NCBI RefSeq assembly: GCF_017654505.1
Contig: NC_054543.1
Span: 23,598,339-23,662,338, forward strand
Direction: 5' to 3'
DNA: 64,000 nucleotides
DNA from: Polyodon spathula
Lineage: Eukaryota; Chordata; Actinopteri; Acipenseriformes; Polyodontidae
Shown: positions 39,782-50,066 of the stretch, piece after piece
Layout of the letters: the number at the start of each line of letters is the position of its first letter
How positions within the stretch are numbered: the first letter of the stretch is position 1
Program-made: the position numbers and the translations under genes
The notes under the pieces: model-generated
Databases searched by the model: none
Told to the model about the DNA's origin: nothing
Seen by the model: the letters and a program-made list of their open reading frames with translations, nothing else

Positions 39782-40504
39782 TGTGACGGAAAGATGAGTT
39801 CTGGTGATGAATCTTCCTCCCAACCTGTGAGGGCGCTAAAGAACGAGAGGAGAAGTATCTGGAAGGGCTGGCCTGACAGTTCGTTTCCGGGTCAGGGAAG
39901 TGGGTCAGCCTGGAGGGAAGCGCGACTCTGTTGTAAGACCGTATTGATTTGAGAGGTAAATGAGAGGCAGCTGCAAGTAATAAGGCAGCTGCAACCGTTT
40001 ATCACGATATCATGCGGGATTACATATAGGGGCCAGGGTAACGCTGGTCTTCTCCTTCGTTTGGGTTAACGCTTGGAGAGAGAAGGATCGAGAGAGGAGC
40101 TCTCGTTGTAAAGAGGAATTACGTGTTGTGTTTGTTTGTAATTGTCTGCGTTTTGCACCACCAGACAGTTAACTCACCTGTCCGGAGCTGTCGACCAGGG
40201 TCAGCACAATCCGGATCACCACTGCACGGAACCGTCACAAAATACAGTGTCTTCACCCACCACAAGCACGTCTGCACTCACCCAGGACTGGTGACCGTGT
40301 GTTCGTTTTGTTCGGGACTGTGCCCTATTATCGCTATCCCCGTGCTTTACACATTGTTGTGTATAGCCGGGGATTTATTATTTAACGGTCACCAGACCTG
40401 GATTATAAATAAAAGCACCTTTTCACTGGAAACTGTTGTCTGCCTGTCACTCCTGCATCGCATCACCGCTATACCTGTTCCCCTCCACTAGCCACTTTGC
40501 CACA
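39782..40504 (+). mobile_element. Solo LTR (family A, copy 2) inserted in the CR1-like LINE
   Basis: The 723-bp unit begins TGTGACGG and ends TTGCCACA, flanked by AGGAG on both sides (39777-39781 and 40505-40509). It corresponds to the unit at 31235-31970: shared landmarks are TGAGGGCGCT / TGAGGGTGCT near the start, GGCCTGACA about 100 bp in, a TATA-like box about 240 bp in, and the ATTATAAAT polyadenylation region near the end. It interrupts the LINE reverse-transcriptase frame, so it inserted after the LINE. Confidence 0.9.
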
Positions 40505-41347
40505 AGGAGAAACCTCAAAATGGAGTGAGGTAACCAGTGGAGTACCACAGGGATCAGTATTAGGTCCTCTGCTATTCCTACATTAATGATTCTGGTATAG
40601 TATGCAGACTTGTTAAATTTGCAGACGACACAAAAATAGGAGGAGTGGCAAACACTGTTGCAGCAGCAAAGGCCATTCAAAATGATCTAGACAAGATTTG
40701 GAACTGGGCAGACTCATGGAAAATGACATTTAGTAGAGAAAAGTATAAGGTACAGGACGTACAATATGCAAATATAAATATGGGAGATACTGAAATTGAA
40801 GAAGGAATCTATGAAAAAGACCTAGACGTTTATGTTCACTCAGAAATGTCTTCACCTAGACAATGTGGGGAAGTTATATACAGAAAAAGGCCAACAAGCT
40901 GCTCGGATATATTGTGAAAAGTGTTGAATTTAAATCAAGGGAAGTAATGTTAAAACTGTACAATGCATTAGTAAAACCTCATCTTGAATATTGTGTTCAG
41001 TTTTTGGTCACCTTGCTACTGCTCTAGAAAAAGTGCAAAGAAGAGTGACCAGAATTATTCCGGGTTTAAAAGGCATGTCATATGCAGACAGGCTTAAAGA
41101 ATTGAATCTATTCAGTCTTGAACAAAGAAGACTACGCGGCGACCTGATTCAAGCATTCAAAATTCTAAAAGGTATTGAAAATGTCGACCCAAGGGACTTT
41201 TTCGACCTGAAAAATGAAACAAGAACCAGGGGTCACAAATGGAGATTAGACAAAGGGGTATTCAGAACAGAAAATAACTTGTAGTTAGCAAGTTGAATGA
41301 TACTTGACCAGGGTTTTAGCTCAGCTTTTATATAGCTTTTTCTTTTT

Positions 41348-42942
41348 CAGTGCAAGTATTCAGACCCTTCCTATGGTGTCCCATTTTTTTAAATTACAAA
41401 ATGATCCATACACATTTTTTAAGACTTAATATTTTATTCAAAACTTGAATGCTCAAACTAAATACTTCTAAGGGCAAGATAAGTTACAGTAAATATCAGC
41501 AAAAACTAAAGAGAAAAAACTGAAATATGTTGATTGCATAAGTTTTCAGACCCGTCAACTCAATATTTGGTGGAAGCACCTTTGGCAGCAATTACAGCTG
41601 CAAGTTTTTTTAGGTAAGTCTCTACCAACTTTGCTCAGCAGCTTGGTACAATTTATGCCCATTCTTCTTGGCAGATTTGCTCAAGCTCTCTCAAGTTGCT
41701 TGGGGATTGCTTATGGACAGCAGTTTTTTGACAACAAGTCTTTCCACAGATTCTCACTAGGATCCAAGTCAGGACTTTGACTGGGCCACTCAAGGACATT
41801 CATTTTCTTATTCTTAAGCCACTTCAGTGTAGCTTTGGCCTTGTGCTTTGAATCAATTTCCTTCTGAAAGGTGAATTTTCACCCCACGTTTAAATCTCTA
41901 GCAGACTGAAACAGGTTTTCCTCTAGTATTTGCCTGTACTTTGCGTCATCCATTTTTCCTTCGATCCTAACAAGCTTTCCAGTCCCTGTTGAGGAGAAGC
42001 ATCCCCATAGCATGATGATGCTGCCACCACCATGCTTGACTGTAGGGATGGTGTTGACTGGGACATGTGCTGTGTTGGGTCTGTGCCAACGTAACGCATG
42101 GCATTTAGACCAAAAAGTTCCAATTTGGTCTTGTCTGACCACAACACCTTTTGCCACATTTTTGCAGGATCAATCAGGTGCTTTGTTGCAAACTCCATGC
42201 AGGCTTTGAGATGGCTTATTTTTAGTAATGGCTTCCTTTTTGCCAGCCTGCCATAGAGGCTACTTTTGTGAAGTGTTCTGGATATTGTTGACTAATGCAC
42301 ATTTTCTCCCATCTCAGCCATTGAACTCTGTAGCTCTTTCAAAGTTGTTGTTGGCCTCACAGCGGCATCCCTCATCAGTTTCCTCCTTGCCCAGCTGCTC
42401 AGTTTGGAGGGACGGCCTGATCTAGGTAGTGTCTGGGTGGTGCAATGTACCTTCCATTTCTTGCTGATTGATTAGACTGTGCTCACAGGGAAATTCAGAG
42501 ACTTCGATATTTTTTGGTACCCTTCTCCTGATCTGTGCTTTTCAATGATTTTATGGTTGAGTCTTTGCTTGAAATTCACTACCTGAACAAGGAACCTCAC
42601 AGAGACAGGTGTTTTTATTCTGAAATCCTGAAAACCACTAATATTCCACACAGACAGGCCATTCAACTAATTGTGTGGCTCGATAAGGTCATGTTGTGCA
42701 CCCTCGTTAATTTAGGCTTGCCACAGCAAAGGGTTTGAATACTTATGCAATCATGACTTTTCCATTTTTATTTCATATTAATTATCTATTTACTTCTTTT
42801 TTTTTGTTTTGGCTTTGAATGTGTGGAGTAGGTTGTGTATATAACACATATTAACTCCTACTTCAAAGTGTCATGACTGTAAGCTTTAAAGCAACAACAT
42901 GTGAAACTTGTGAGAGGGTCTGAATACTTTTGCAAGGCACTG
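41348..42942 (-). mobile_element. Tc1-like transposon, heavily decayed
   Basis: The left end CAGTGCAAGTATTCAGACCC pairs with the right end GGGTCTGAATACTTTTGCAA followed by GGCACTG; the left end lacks about eight bases of the right terminus. TA follows the right end at 42943. The transposase on the minus strand is broken into many frames. Confidence 0.88.
41560..42640 (-). pseudogene. Tc1-like transposase fragments
   Basis: The N-terminal helix-turn-helix is visible at about 42640-42480 (NHKIIEKHRSGEGYQKISKS). The catalytic half is at about 42180-41880: [20 protein letters not shown] retains the first Asp as SDKT in place of the usual SDET. Frames shift repeatedly and several stops occur. Confidence 0.85.
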
Positions 42943-43151
42943 TAATGTGTCAGAAACCCAATTAAATCTAATTATTTGTTTTGACAGCTCTTATCTTTGT
43001 GTGAATAATATATTTCAGAATGTACCGGTGACTCCCTTTCCAAAATTAAATGAATGTGAGCTCATGGTTCACTACCTTCCACCCCTCCTTTCCCTGAAAA
43101 TGAGGTGAACTGGAGTCACAGGTCCTTGCTTCCATGTACAATACAGATATA

Positions 43152-44751
43152 CAGCTCTGGAAAAAATTAAGAGACCACTGCAAATTTTTCTTAAATCAGC
43201 ATCTCTACATGTATCCAGTGTCTGTTAAATTCCAACACAGGCACACCTCATTCTACTGAATGAGGTACCAATTAGGGGATCACCTGAACCAAATCTTATT
43301 TAACGAGGAAAAGTATAAAAACCACTCCTGTGGTCATCACTATCCTCTTGCAATAGGACCAGCTGGATGGCAAAACAGTGCTAGTAGTACCTCAAAAGTA
43401 ATTGGAATCAAAAAATAACTATTGACCATGCCCAAAGAGCTGAAAAGGAAAGTTTTGAGTGAGGAAAACAAGGGTTCAATTATGGCTTTACTGGCAGAGG
43501 GATACAGTGTGCGTCAGCTTGCTTCCATCCTTAAAATTTCGAAGATGGCGGTTCATAAGAACAAGGTCAAGCAGCACACATTGGGGACAACAAAGCTACA
43601 GACTGGCAGAGGGCGAAAATGACTCTCCACTGACCGGGATGACTGCCAACTCATTCGAATGTCACTCAGCAACCGTAGGATGACATCAAGTGACCTACAA
43701 AAAGAATGGCAAACGGCAGCTGGGGTGAAGTGCACGGCGAGGACGGTTCAAAACAGGCTCCTAGGAGCAGGGCTGAAGTCGTGCAAAGCTAGAAAAAAGT
43801 CCTTCATCAATGAGAAGCAAAGAAGAGCCAGGCTGAGGTTTGCAAAAGACCATAAGGATTGGACCGTAGAGGACTGGAGTAAGGTCATCTTCTCTGATGA
43901 GTCCAATTTTCAGCTTTGCCCAACACCTGGTCATCTAATGGTTAGACGGAGACCTGGAGAGGCCTACAAGCCACAGTGTGTCGCACCCACTGTGAAATGT
44001 GGTGGAGGATCGGTGATGATCTGGGGGTGCTTCAGCAAGGCTGGAATCGGGCAGATTTGTCTTTGTGAAGGACGCATGAATCAAGCCAAGTATAAGGTTG
44101 TCCTTGAAGAAAGCGTCCTTCTGCTCTGACAATGTTCCCCAACTCTGAGGATTGGTTTTTACAGCAGGACAATGCTCCATGCCACACAGCCAGGTCAATC
44201 AAGGTGTGGATGGAGGACCACCAGATCAAGACCCTGTCATGGCCAGCCCAATCTCCAGACCTGAACCCCATTGAAAACCTCTGGAATGTGATCAAGAGGA
44301 AGATGGATGGTCACAAGCCATCAAACAAAGCCGAGCTGCTTGAATTTTTGCGCCAGGAGTGGCATAAAGTCACCCAACATCAATGTGAAAGACTGGTGGA
44401 GAGCATGCCAAGACGCATGAAAGCTATGATTGAAAATCAGGGTTATTCCACCAAATATTGATTTCTGAACTATTCCTAAGTTAAAACATTAGTATTGTGT
44501 TGTTTAAAAATGAATATGAACTTATTTTCTTTGCATTATTCAAGGTCTGATAACACTGCTTCTTTTTTGTTATTTTGACCAGTTGTCATTTTCTGCAAAT
44601 AAATGTTCTAAATGACAATATTTTTATTTGGAATTTGGGAGAAATGTTGTCAGTAGTTTATAGAATAAAACAAAAATGTTCACTTAACCCAAACACATAC
44701 CTATAAATAGTAAAATAATTTTGCAGTGGTCTCTTAATTCTTTTCCAGAGT

Positions 44752-44752
<1 letters not shown>
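43152..44752 (+). mobile_element. Tc1-like transposon, nearly full length
   Basis: The left end CAGCTCTGGAAAAAATTAAG, preceded by TA, pairs with the right end CTTAATTCTTTTCCAGAG at 44732-44749. This terminus type is, from memory, one of the most widespread Tc1 families in fish genomes. The right edge passes into a TG/TA microsatellite that obscures the target duplication. It carries a lightly damaged transposase. Confidence 0.93.
43428..44461 (+). pseudogene. Tc1-like transposase, one nonsense codon and one frameshift
   Basis: The protein starts MPKELKRKVLSEENKGSIMA (ATG at 43428). An in-frame TGA at 43620-43622 follows LQTGRGRK; the next bases continue the homologous frame (LSTDRDDCQLIRMSLSNRRM), and the TGA is one step from CGA, a typical CpG decay. 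Catalytic motifs are IFSDESNF (first Asp), GGGSVMIWGCFS, LQQDNAPCHTA (second Asp) and [20 protein letters not shown] (Glu). A one-base frameshift near 44115-44130 separates the second half. It ends YSTKY and TGA at 44459. Confidence 0.95.

Positions 44753-44785
<33 letters not shown>
44753..44785. repeat. TG/(TA)n microsatellite
   Basis: A short TG run, then about twelve TA units, directly abutting the Tc1 right terminus. Confidence 0.9.
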
Positions 44786-45019
44786 GAGATGTTTTTAATA
44801 TGTAACACCACCATTATATTAACTGGGTCTGAAATATATGCCCTTCTTAGCAGCATATTAGGTTACTTTTTCAATATGTTGTCAATGGGTCAGTTTAACT
44901 TCATATACAAATTTGTGTTAAAAAAATATTGGACAAAAACTGTACAGGTTTATCATAAAACCACTAAGCATACAGTGGCAAGTTCAGTTATTTTCATTTC
45001 TTTATTTATTTTAAATTTA

Positions 45020-45235
45020 TTCATTGACAGTGATTTTTACCCCAGTTTTCTCCCCAATTTGGAATGCCCAATTGTTGTTTTTGTCCCAGATCACTGCTGC
45101 AACTCCTGCGCTGACTCAGGAAATGGCGGCAGACACACACGTCCTCTGAAACGTGTCTCGCCAAGCCGTCTTATTTCGCACTGCAGGTCTACAGCGAAGG
45201 CACCAGACCCATAGTGGCGGAGGACAACACAGATT
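45020..45235 (+). repeat. Interspersed fish repeat, 5' part (copy 1)
   Basis: Starts near TTTTACCCCAGTTTTCTCCC, contains CCAATTTGG and CCTCTGAAACGTG, and ends GGACAACACAGATTTGAGG. It matches by eye, in inverted orientation, the block at 47490-47715. Related sequence continues at 45828-45995 after an unrelated interval, so the copy is probably split by an insertion. The class is uncertain: SINE-like or non-autonomous DNA element. Confidence 0.65.
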
Positions 45236-45827
45236 TGAGGTGCCTGATTTATTCTTTACCACAAAGTGGCACTGTGGTACTGCTTAACAAAGATGGTATT
45301 AACAAGTTACTTGGTCACCTTTGGTGCACATGCAAGTGCCAGAAATAATAATCCAAAACAGAAGGTACAAAGTAAAAGGAGAAAACAAAACACTTAATAA
45401 CAAAACTACAAAATAAAGGTGCTGCAATCTGCAGCGTTACCTTGACCATCGCTACCCGCACTGCCCGGGTCTCCATCCTACGCTCCCTTGTTCCCTCAAC
45501 CTGATTTACAAATACTATTTGAGGTTCTACCAAAGTGTTGCCCCGCTACTAGAAAAAAATCTCTTTTCTTTTTATTTTGTCTTGTTCTCGTTCCTCTCCG
45601 GCGGCGCTCGGTCCGGCAGCAGCGCTTCCGAGGGGCAGATCTGAGGGAACAACAGAGCATTATTTTATAGGCCCAGCAATCCCCCCAAGGCCCGCCTCTC
45701 AGCCACTCAGAAAGAGAGAAAGCAAACAAACCCTCTTCCCTACTTGTCACTGCCATGACTGACAGACGGATCTTACGGGGCTGCTGCCCTCTTCCTGCAG
45801 CACTATGCATATGTCAGACAGTCAGCA
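45236..45827. other. Interval splitting the interspersed repeat
   Basis: About 590 bp that do not resemble the flanking repeat halves, including a locally GC-rich patch around 45595-45640. Several overlapping open frames exist on both strands, but none has coding character I can support. This may be an inserted element of unknown type. Confidence 0.3.
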
Positions 45828-45995
45828 CAGATCTCCCCTGTTACAGGCTTCTACAGCAGACCCGCATGAGCCCTGTTGGTCAGAGGAGTCACTGGTGCGC
45901 GGTGAACCATGGATTACCCTGCCAACCTGAACCCTCCCCATCTGGGCAGAGCTCGGCCAATTGTGCTCTGCCCCCTGGGTACTCCCGGACATGAT
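45828..45995 (+). repeat. Interspersed fish repeat, 3' part (copy 1)
   Basis: Contains CACTGGTGCGCGGTGAACCA, GCCAATTGTGCTCTGCCCCC and a TGGGTACTCCCGG end, which from memory are words of the distal half of the same common fish repeat as 45020-45235. Confidence 0.5.
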
Positions 45996-47106
45996 TGGTG
46001 CTAGTTATTTCCATTTAAATTCAGGTTGCAATGAACATGTTAAATATAATAGTCTCATATTAACTTTGGACTAAGCCTGAGCTCACTCTGTTTCTAAAAT
46101 AATCCCCTGTGCAAGCAAGTTTCAGACACCCTGTTTACCTGCCATGGCTAGTTGTTGAATTAATATGAAACCCCACTGTAAGCGCTTTTCCAAATTCACC
46201 GCATGAAGTAATTTTTTTTGCCGGATTCAAGAGATGCCTCGGACCAGTATCTTTTCTGATAAGAAAAAGTCTTACATCCTAATTTTTATAACTAAGCTCT
46301 CATTATTTTCTTAATAATGTGGTTTATCTCCACCGTCGGCGATTGGATCCTTTGGCACCGCAAGCCAGACAATTTTGGGTTATTTGACACTTTTGACAGA
46401 AAACAGTCCATCTCATAAATCCAGCTGACATGGGGTGAAATAGCGGATCAATTGAGAACAAGGGGCTCTCTAGGAACAAGAACAACCAATGAGAAACATG
46501 TAGAAACAAACTGACCAGTCACAGGGTGGAAGTGAGAAAAACAAAAAGCAGCCACACGACTTCCCAAGGACGTGCTTCCCTTACGTGCTTCCCGCGGAGT
46601 AAGCAAGCACCTCACACAAGGAACAAGCTCCTTTCTGTAATATTTGATTAGTTGTGCACCCCTTTTTATTCTTAATTAAACTACTGTTTTATATTTCTGA
46701 CACATTGTGTGAATATCGGTTATTGTCAAGGGAATCCGAGTTCTACATGATCCTAAACTTAAATAAATTTTATACCTAATTCACTACACTAGGCTCCCAT
46801 CTCTACATTCTTATTCCCATCATCAGTGGGAAGATTTCAAATAAATTAAGCTGTTTCTATCAAAGAGCCATCCACCTCTGCCGCATATACGTTTCACTCA
46901 AAAAAGGTACTTGCACCTTGTACATGGGAAGACGGGTTTTAGGGTCACTCGTGACAACCCATTGAAATCCTTTGAGGGCTTGTGGGTTATTCTTATAGTC
47001 TGATTTGTGGAATAAGTACAGTGCAGAACATTCATGGTGTGTCCTCTAGTTACTCATATATGTAACTGCATGACTATGTTCACATTGCTCCTGTTCTGTG
47101 TTCCAG
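45996..47106. other. Intergenic interval, no supported feature
   Basis: AT-rich unique sequence. I see no gene, splice-supported exon, RNA gene or clear repeat. Confidence 0.4.
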
Positions 47107-47179
47107 GGAACTGTGTGTTGATGTGCTCCCTTTGAAGTCCTTCAGGAATGAGGTGCCCCAGGGGCTGCACAGATACCAG
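47107..47179 (+). CDS. Isolated exon-like block, unrecognised
   Basis: A GTTCCAG acceptor precedes 47107 and CAG then GTGGGT forms a donor after 47179. The 73-nt block has one base plus 24 open codons in one frame only: ELCVDVLPLKSFRNEVPQGL then HRYQ. The composition looks like real protein. No neighbouring exon was found, so it could be a stranded exon of a broken gene, part of a gene with very long introns, or chance. Confidence 0.25.
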
Positions 47180-47489
47180 GTGGGTTCATGTAAAGCTCCC
47201 CAGTCCTGTCCCGGGCACATTACTGAATTATTACCGTTGGTACATGGCATACGTACACACTGTGTGCTGCATTTTACATTTATATATACACCATGCTTAC
47301 ACCATTGTGATGAAACACGGTTACATGATTCTTTATGATTATACAATGAAATCTCCCCTTGATCCGGGTAGCAGGAGAGGGTCCAACTCATTGAGGGTAT
47401 CAGAATCTGGGGGTGTATGAAGACTCTCTGCCTGTCATTTACATTCTTTCTGACCCCTGTGGCCATTAGGGTGCTTGTGGTTCTATAGT

Positions 47490-47725
47490 GGAGCCTCCAG
47501 ATCTGTGTTGTCCTCTGGCACTATACGTCTGGCGGCCTCGCTGTGGATCCGCAGCGTGTAAAATGATGGATTGGCAGGAGCACGTTTCGGAGGACGCGCG
47601 CTCCAGCCTCCGTTCCCCGAGTCGGCGGTGGGGTTGCGAGCGGTGAGCAGAGGAAACAGATAATAATTGGACATACCAAATTGGGACGAAAAAATGGGGT
47701 AAAAAAACTGGCGACAACTAAATTA
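47490..47725 (-). repeat. Interspersed fish repeat (copy 2, inverted)
   Basis: On the minus strand this reads TTTTACCCCATTTTTTCGTC, CCAATTTGGTATGTCC, CCTCCGAAACGTGCTCCTGC and ends AGGACAACACAGATCTGGAG, the same order of words as the plus-strand copy at 45020-45235. The TAAATAAATAAAT tail on the plus strand beyond 47725 could be a simple tail. Confidence 0.7.
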
Positions 47726-47759
47726 AAAAATAAATAAATAAATTTAAAAAAAGCCACAA

Positions 47760-48709
47760 ATGTAATTTTTTTTACCAGGTTTCCCGGTAAATGCTGAAAG
47801 TTATTGAAATCTTTATATATTTTGTTTTCCATAAATAACATATTAGTAATTATCCCTGCATCTGTTCTCTTATTTATCTAGTTAATTGTTTTTAAGTGTC
47901 CTTATAGCTATGACCTGGTTCTACTTTAATTGATTATCTTTGTCTCATTAAGCCATTTGGAAATTTCTTTATTACACGCACCTGACTGGTTAAGAGGGGG
48001 TTGTGTTTTGTGTACAGAGGAGAGAGAAGGGTGCTGTAAATGTTTGTTAGAAAAAGTATTTTCTAAGCTACTGCTTTTGAAGAATAAAAAAAAACACCTA
48101 CGAAAGAAGTTTATATGAAAAAATTGAATCAATGTTACAATTAACTTCTTTAGCTGAGTTTGAACTTTGCTTTTAGCAAATTAATAGAAATGTATTGAAG
48201 TCTTTATGTCCACCCTCTGGATTACTGTTCATTGTCTCAAGTCGTTCCTGTTTTACCCTGGGATTTAAAAGTATTATTTGTCTGAGTTACCTCTCCATTG
48301 GGAAATCATTTGTTGGACAGACATTTCCAAACCAGGGTGATTTTGCTGCTGTATTGTTTCCTGAACGCTGGGTGAGAGCTAACCAATTTCTGATGCTGGA
48401 TTACTTTTTTTTGAAAGTCAACTTTATATATTTTCTCTTTGTGTGTGTTTTTTTTCCCCCCTTAATCATCTGGATTGGTTACATACCTTTGTTCTGGTCA
48501 AATAGCTTTTTTTTTGTTGTTGTTTTTGTTCTGTTTTTGTTTCATTGGGGTTCGACTAGGGCATCCATATAGAAGCTCCAGTTTATTGCTTTTATTTTCT
48601 TTATTATGCCCTGTGCATGGACAGTTTAAATCAGAGGACATTTTTTTGGACAATTTAGTTTGTTTTTTTGTTTGGTTTGGGACTCTGGGGATAGTGATCT
48701 CAGGTGGTG
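47760..48709. other. Intergenic interval with T-rich sequence
   Basis: No gene supported. The 125-residue open frame at 48195-48572 is hydrophobic, T-rich translation (many Phe/Leu/Val) without splice or homology support. This stretch may be part of an older retroelement flanking the LTR-like unit that follows. Confidence 0.35.
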
Positions 48710-49017
48710 TGTGACGGGGGTTACGTAGTGTGGCCAGTTCCTGGAACGGAAAGTCTCATTTATAACCCTAGCGCTCACCCTGTGTGGCACATTTTGTTTA
48801 GTTTTTGTACTGTGTTTTGTTTTGACTTTTGTACAGCCTGCTGTATGTGTCCTCTGGGTGCTGCCATTGTTGGTAGTGTCACATGACCTGTTTATTTACT
48901 TGTTTTGTGTTAATAAATCCTGCGTGCCTGAGCTGGTGTTTCACCTCCACCTCCCATATCTCTCTGTATTGCCTAAGCAGTTGTTGCTCACACACGTGAA
49001 ATGAGCACCCTGTCACA
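48710..49017 (+). mobile_element. LTR-like unit, no target duplication found
   Basis: The 308-bp unit begins TGTGACGGGG and ends CCCTGTCACA, so its ends are TG...CA and also form a near-perfect inverted repeat. An AATAAA polyadenylation signal lies near 48911. The flanking pentamers (TGGTG and GCAAT) do not match. It could be a solo LTR whose flank was rearranged, or one end of a larger element. It is not the same family as the LTRs at 31.2 and 39.8 kb apart from the shared TGTGA start. Confidence 0.45.
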
Positions 49018-49259
49018 GCAATCAAGGACTCAGATTGGTCTGTTTTTATTTTTTGGGCTAATTGATCCGATTTTTTGTTCTGTAATTGTGGGATGTGATT
49101 TTTCTTTTTTTTTTTCACTTATCTGTCTTCTTGCTCTACCAGTTTTATTGTAATCCAGTATTTCTATTCTTACTTTGGTTTCTTTTTATTGCCTCAATGC
49201 AGATTTATTGTAAGGATTACTGTCTTACCCCGCATTTATTTTTTGGATCTGGCACTCAG

Positions 49260-50066
49260 CTCATCAGAGTACTGTGCACTATGTGCAACGTTTACCATGC
49301 AGCACTGCATTCCCACACTAGCGCCAGATACCATGTGCACTGTGCCGTTTGTACCGCGTGCACCACGCCATGAGTACCGTCGCATGGAGTGCACTGAGCA
49401 CCATGTGCACCGAGCACCTTGCTTATCGCTTGCACCAAGTACCATGCAGCGTCGGGCACCGTGTGCACAGAGTACCGTGCAGCATCGGCGCACTGCCTGT
49501 ATCGGGTACTGTGAGTCAATGAACACCATGGTACCGAAGTAACACGGGCCAAGCATGCACCACGGTATTTAGAAAACACCAGGGGCAGCTATGCAACGGT
49601 GCCTACCCTAACTGCGTGGTCACACACCTGGGCAGCACATAGTGTACAACAGGGGAACAGGACCGAAGCCGCGGTGGGCGATTGACTTTAGCAATACAGA
49701 AAAACACAATACACTAATACAGTACAATAATAATACAGCAGTACAGATGGGGGAGAGCACACTGTTTGTTAGACTGTAAGGCCCATCCACGTGGTGAGAG
49801 GCCAACGCAGCCCGAGTATATCGCAACTCAATGGGGCAAGCCTTAGTGAGGAGTACACGGCTGTTCAGCTGTAAGCAACCGTGCTGCAGCTAGTCCTCTG
49901 CGCAAGCACAGGGACGTGCAGCCCAATCAAAACACAAGGCCCGACCAGAGGCTAACTGGTGGACTAACTCGACAACGGGGACATGGCAGGCCTAGCCCCG
50001 GTGGAGTAACAGCGCTCTCCCAAGTAGAAAAGGGGGTGGCCATCTTCGAATTGAAAGGGAAGCTGC
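49260..50066 (-). mobile_element. DIRS-type retrotransposon 5' terminal fragment
   Basis: At 50040-50062 the plus strand reads GGCCATCTTCGAATTGAAAG, the reverse complement of the left terminus of the DIRS element at 56.6 kb (TTTCAATTCGAAGATGGCC). This places a DIRS left end here in minus orientation. Going leftward, 49315-49500 holds a degenerate GCACC/GTGCAC-rich tandem region of the kind often seen in DIRS leader or gag regions (from memory). The rest of the element is missing. It abuts a hAT transposase relic. Confidence 0.6.
49315..49505. repeat. Degenerate GCACC/GTGCAC short-unit tandem repeat
   Basis: Irregular repeats of about 10 bp around GTGCACC, GAGCACC and GTACCATG. All six frames give Cys/His/Arg-rich peptides, which are translations of the repeat rather than proteins. 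Confidence 0.55.

Larger units (their letters stand above)
37830..41283 (+). mobile_element. CR1-like LINE, decayed and interrupted by a solo LTR
   Basis: In order: an ORF1-type esterase-like end (YRQDGLHLNKKGTNLLGEKI, about 38110-38170), an ORF2 endonuclease segment (GIIIVACYRLPDSDGEQNN and ILMRDFNFPYIKW, 38560-38710), a linker (38862-39128), reverse-transcriptase pieces (39600-39760 and, after the LTR insertion, EVTSGVPQGSVLGPLL at about 40527), and the C-terminal region (KVQRRVTRIIPGLKGMSYAD, 41030-41283). These wordings fit the CR1 group rather than L1. There are many stops and frameshifts. The LTR at 39782-40504 splits the RT; removing it restores adjacent CR1 sequence. The extreme 3' end appears lost before the Tc1 at 41348. 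Confidence 0.88.

Noticed and set aside
40123..40491. 122-codon frame
   Set aside because: Same reason: it lies inside the second solo LTR.
45496..45994. Overlapping frames on both strands in the GC-rich patch
   Set aside because: GC-rich sequence keeps several frames open by chance; none shows motifs, splice context or conservation.
48195..48714. Hydrophobic 79-125 codon frames that look like membrane proteins
   Set aside because: T-rich DNA gives Phe/Leu/Val-rich translations; no supporting signals.
49189..49579. Cys/His/Arg-rich frames resembling zinc-finger proteins
   Set aside because: They come from the degenerate GCACC tandem repeat and lack regular Cys-Cys-His-His spacing.
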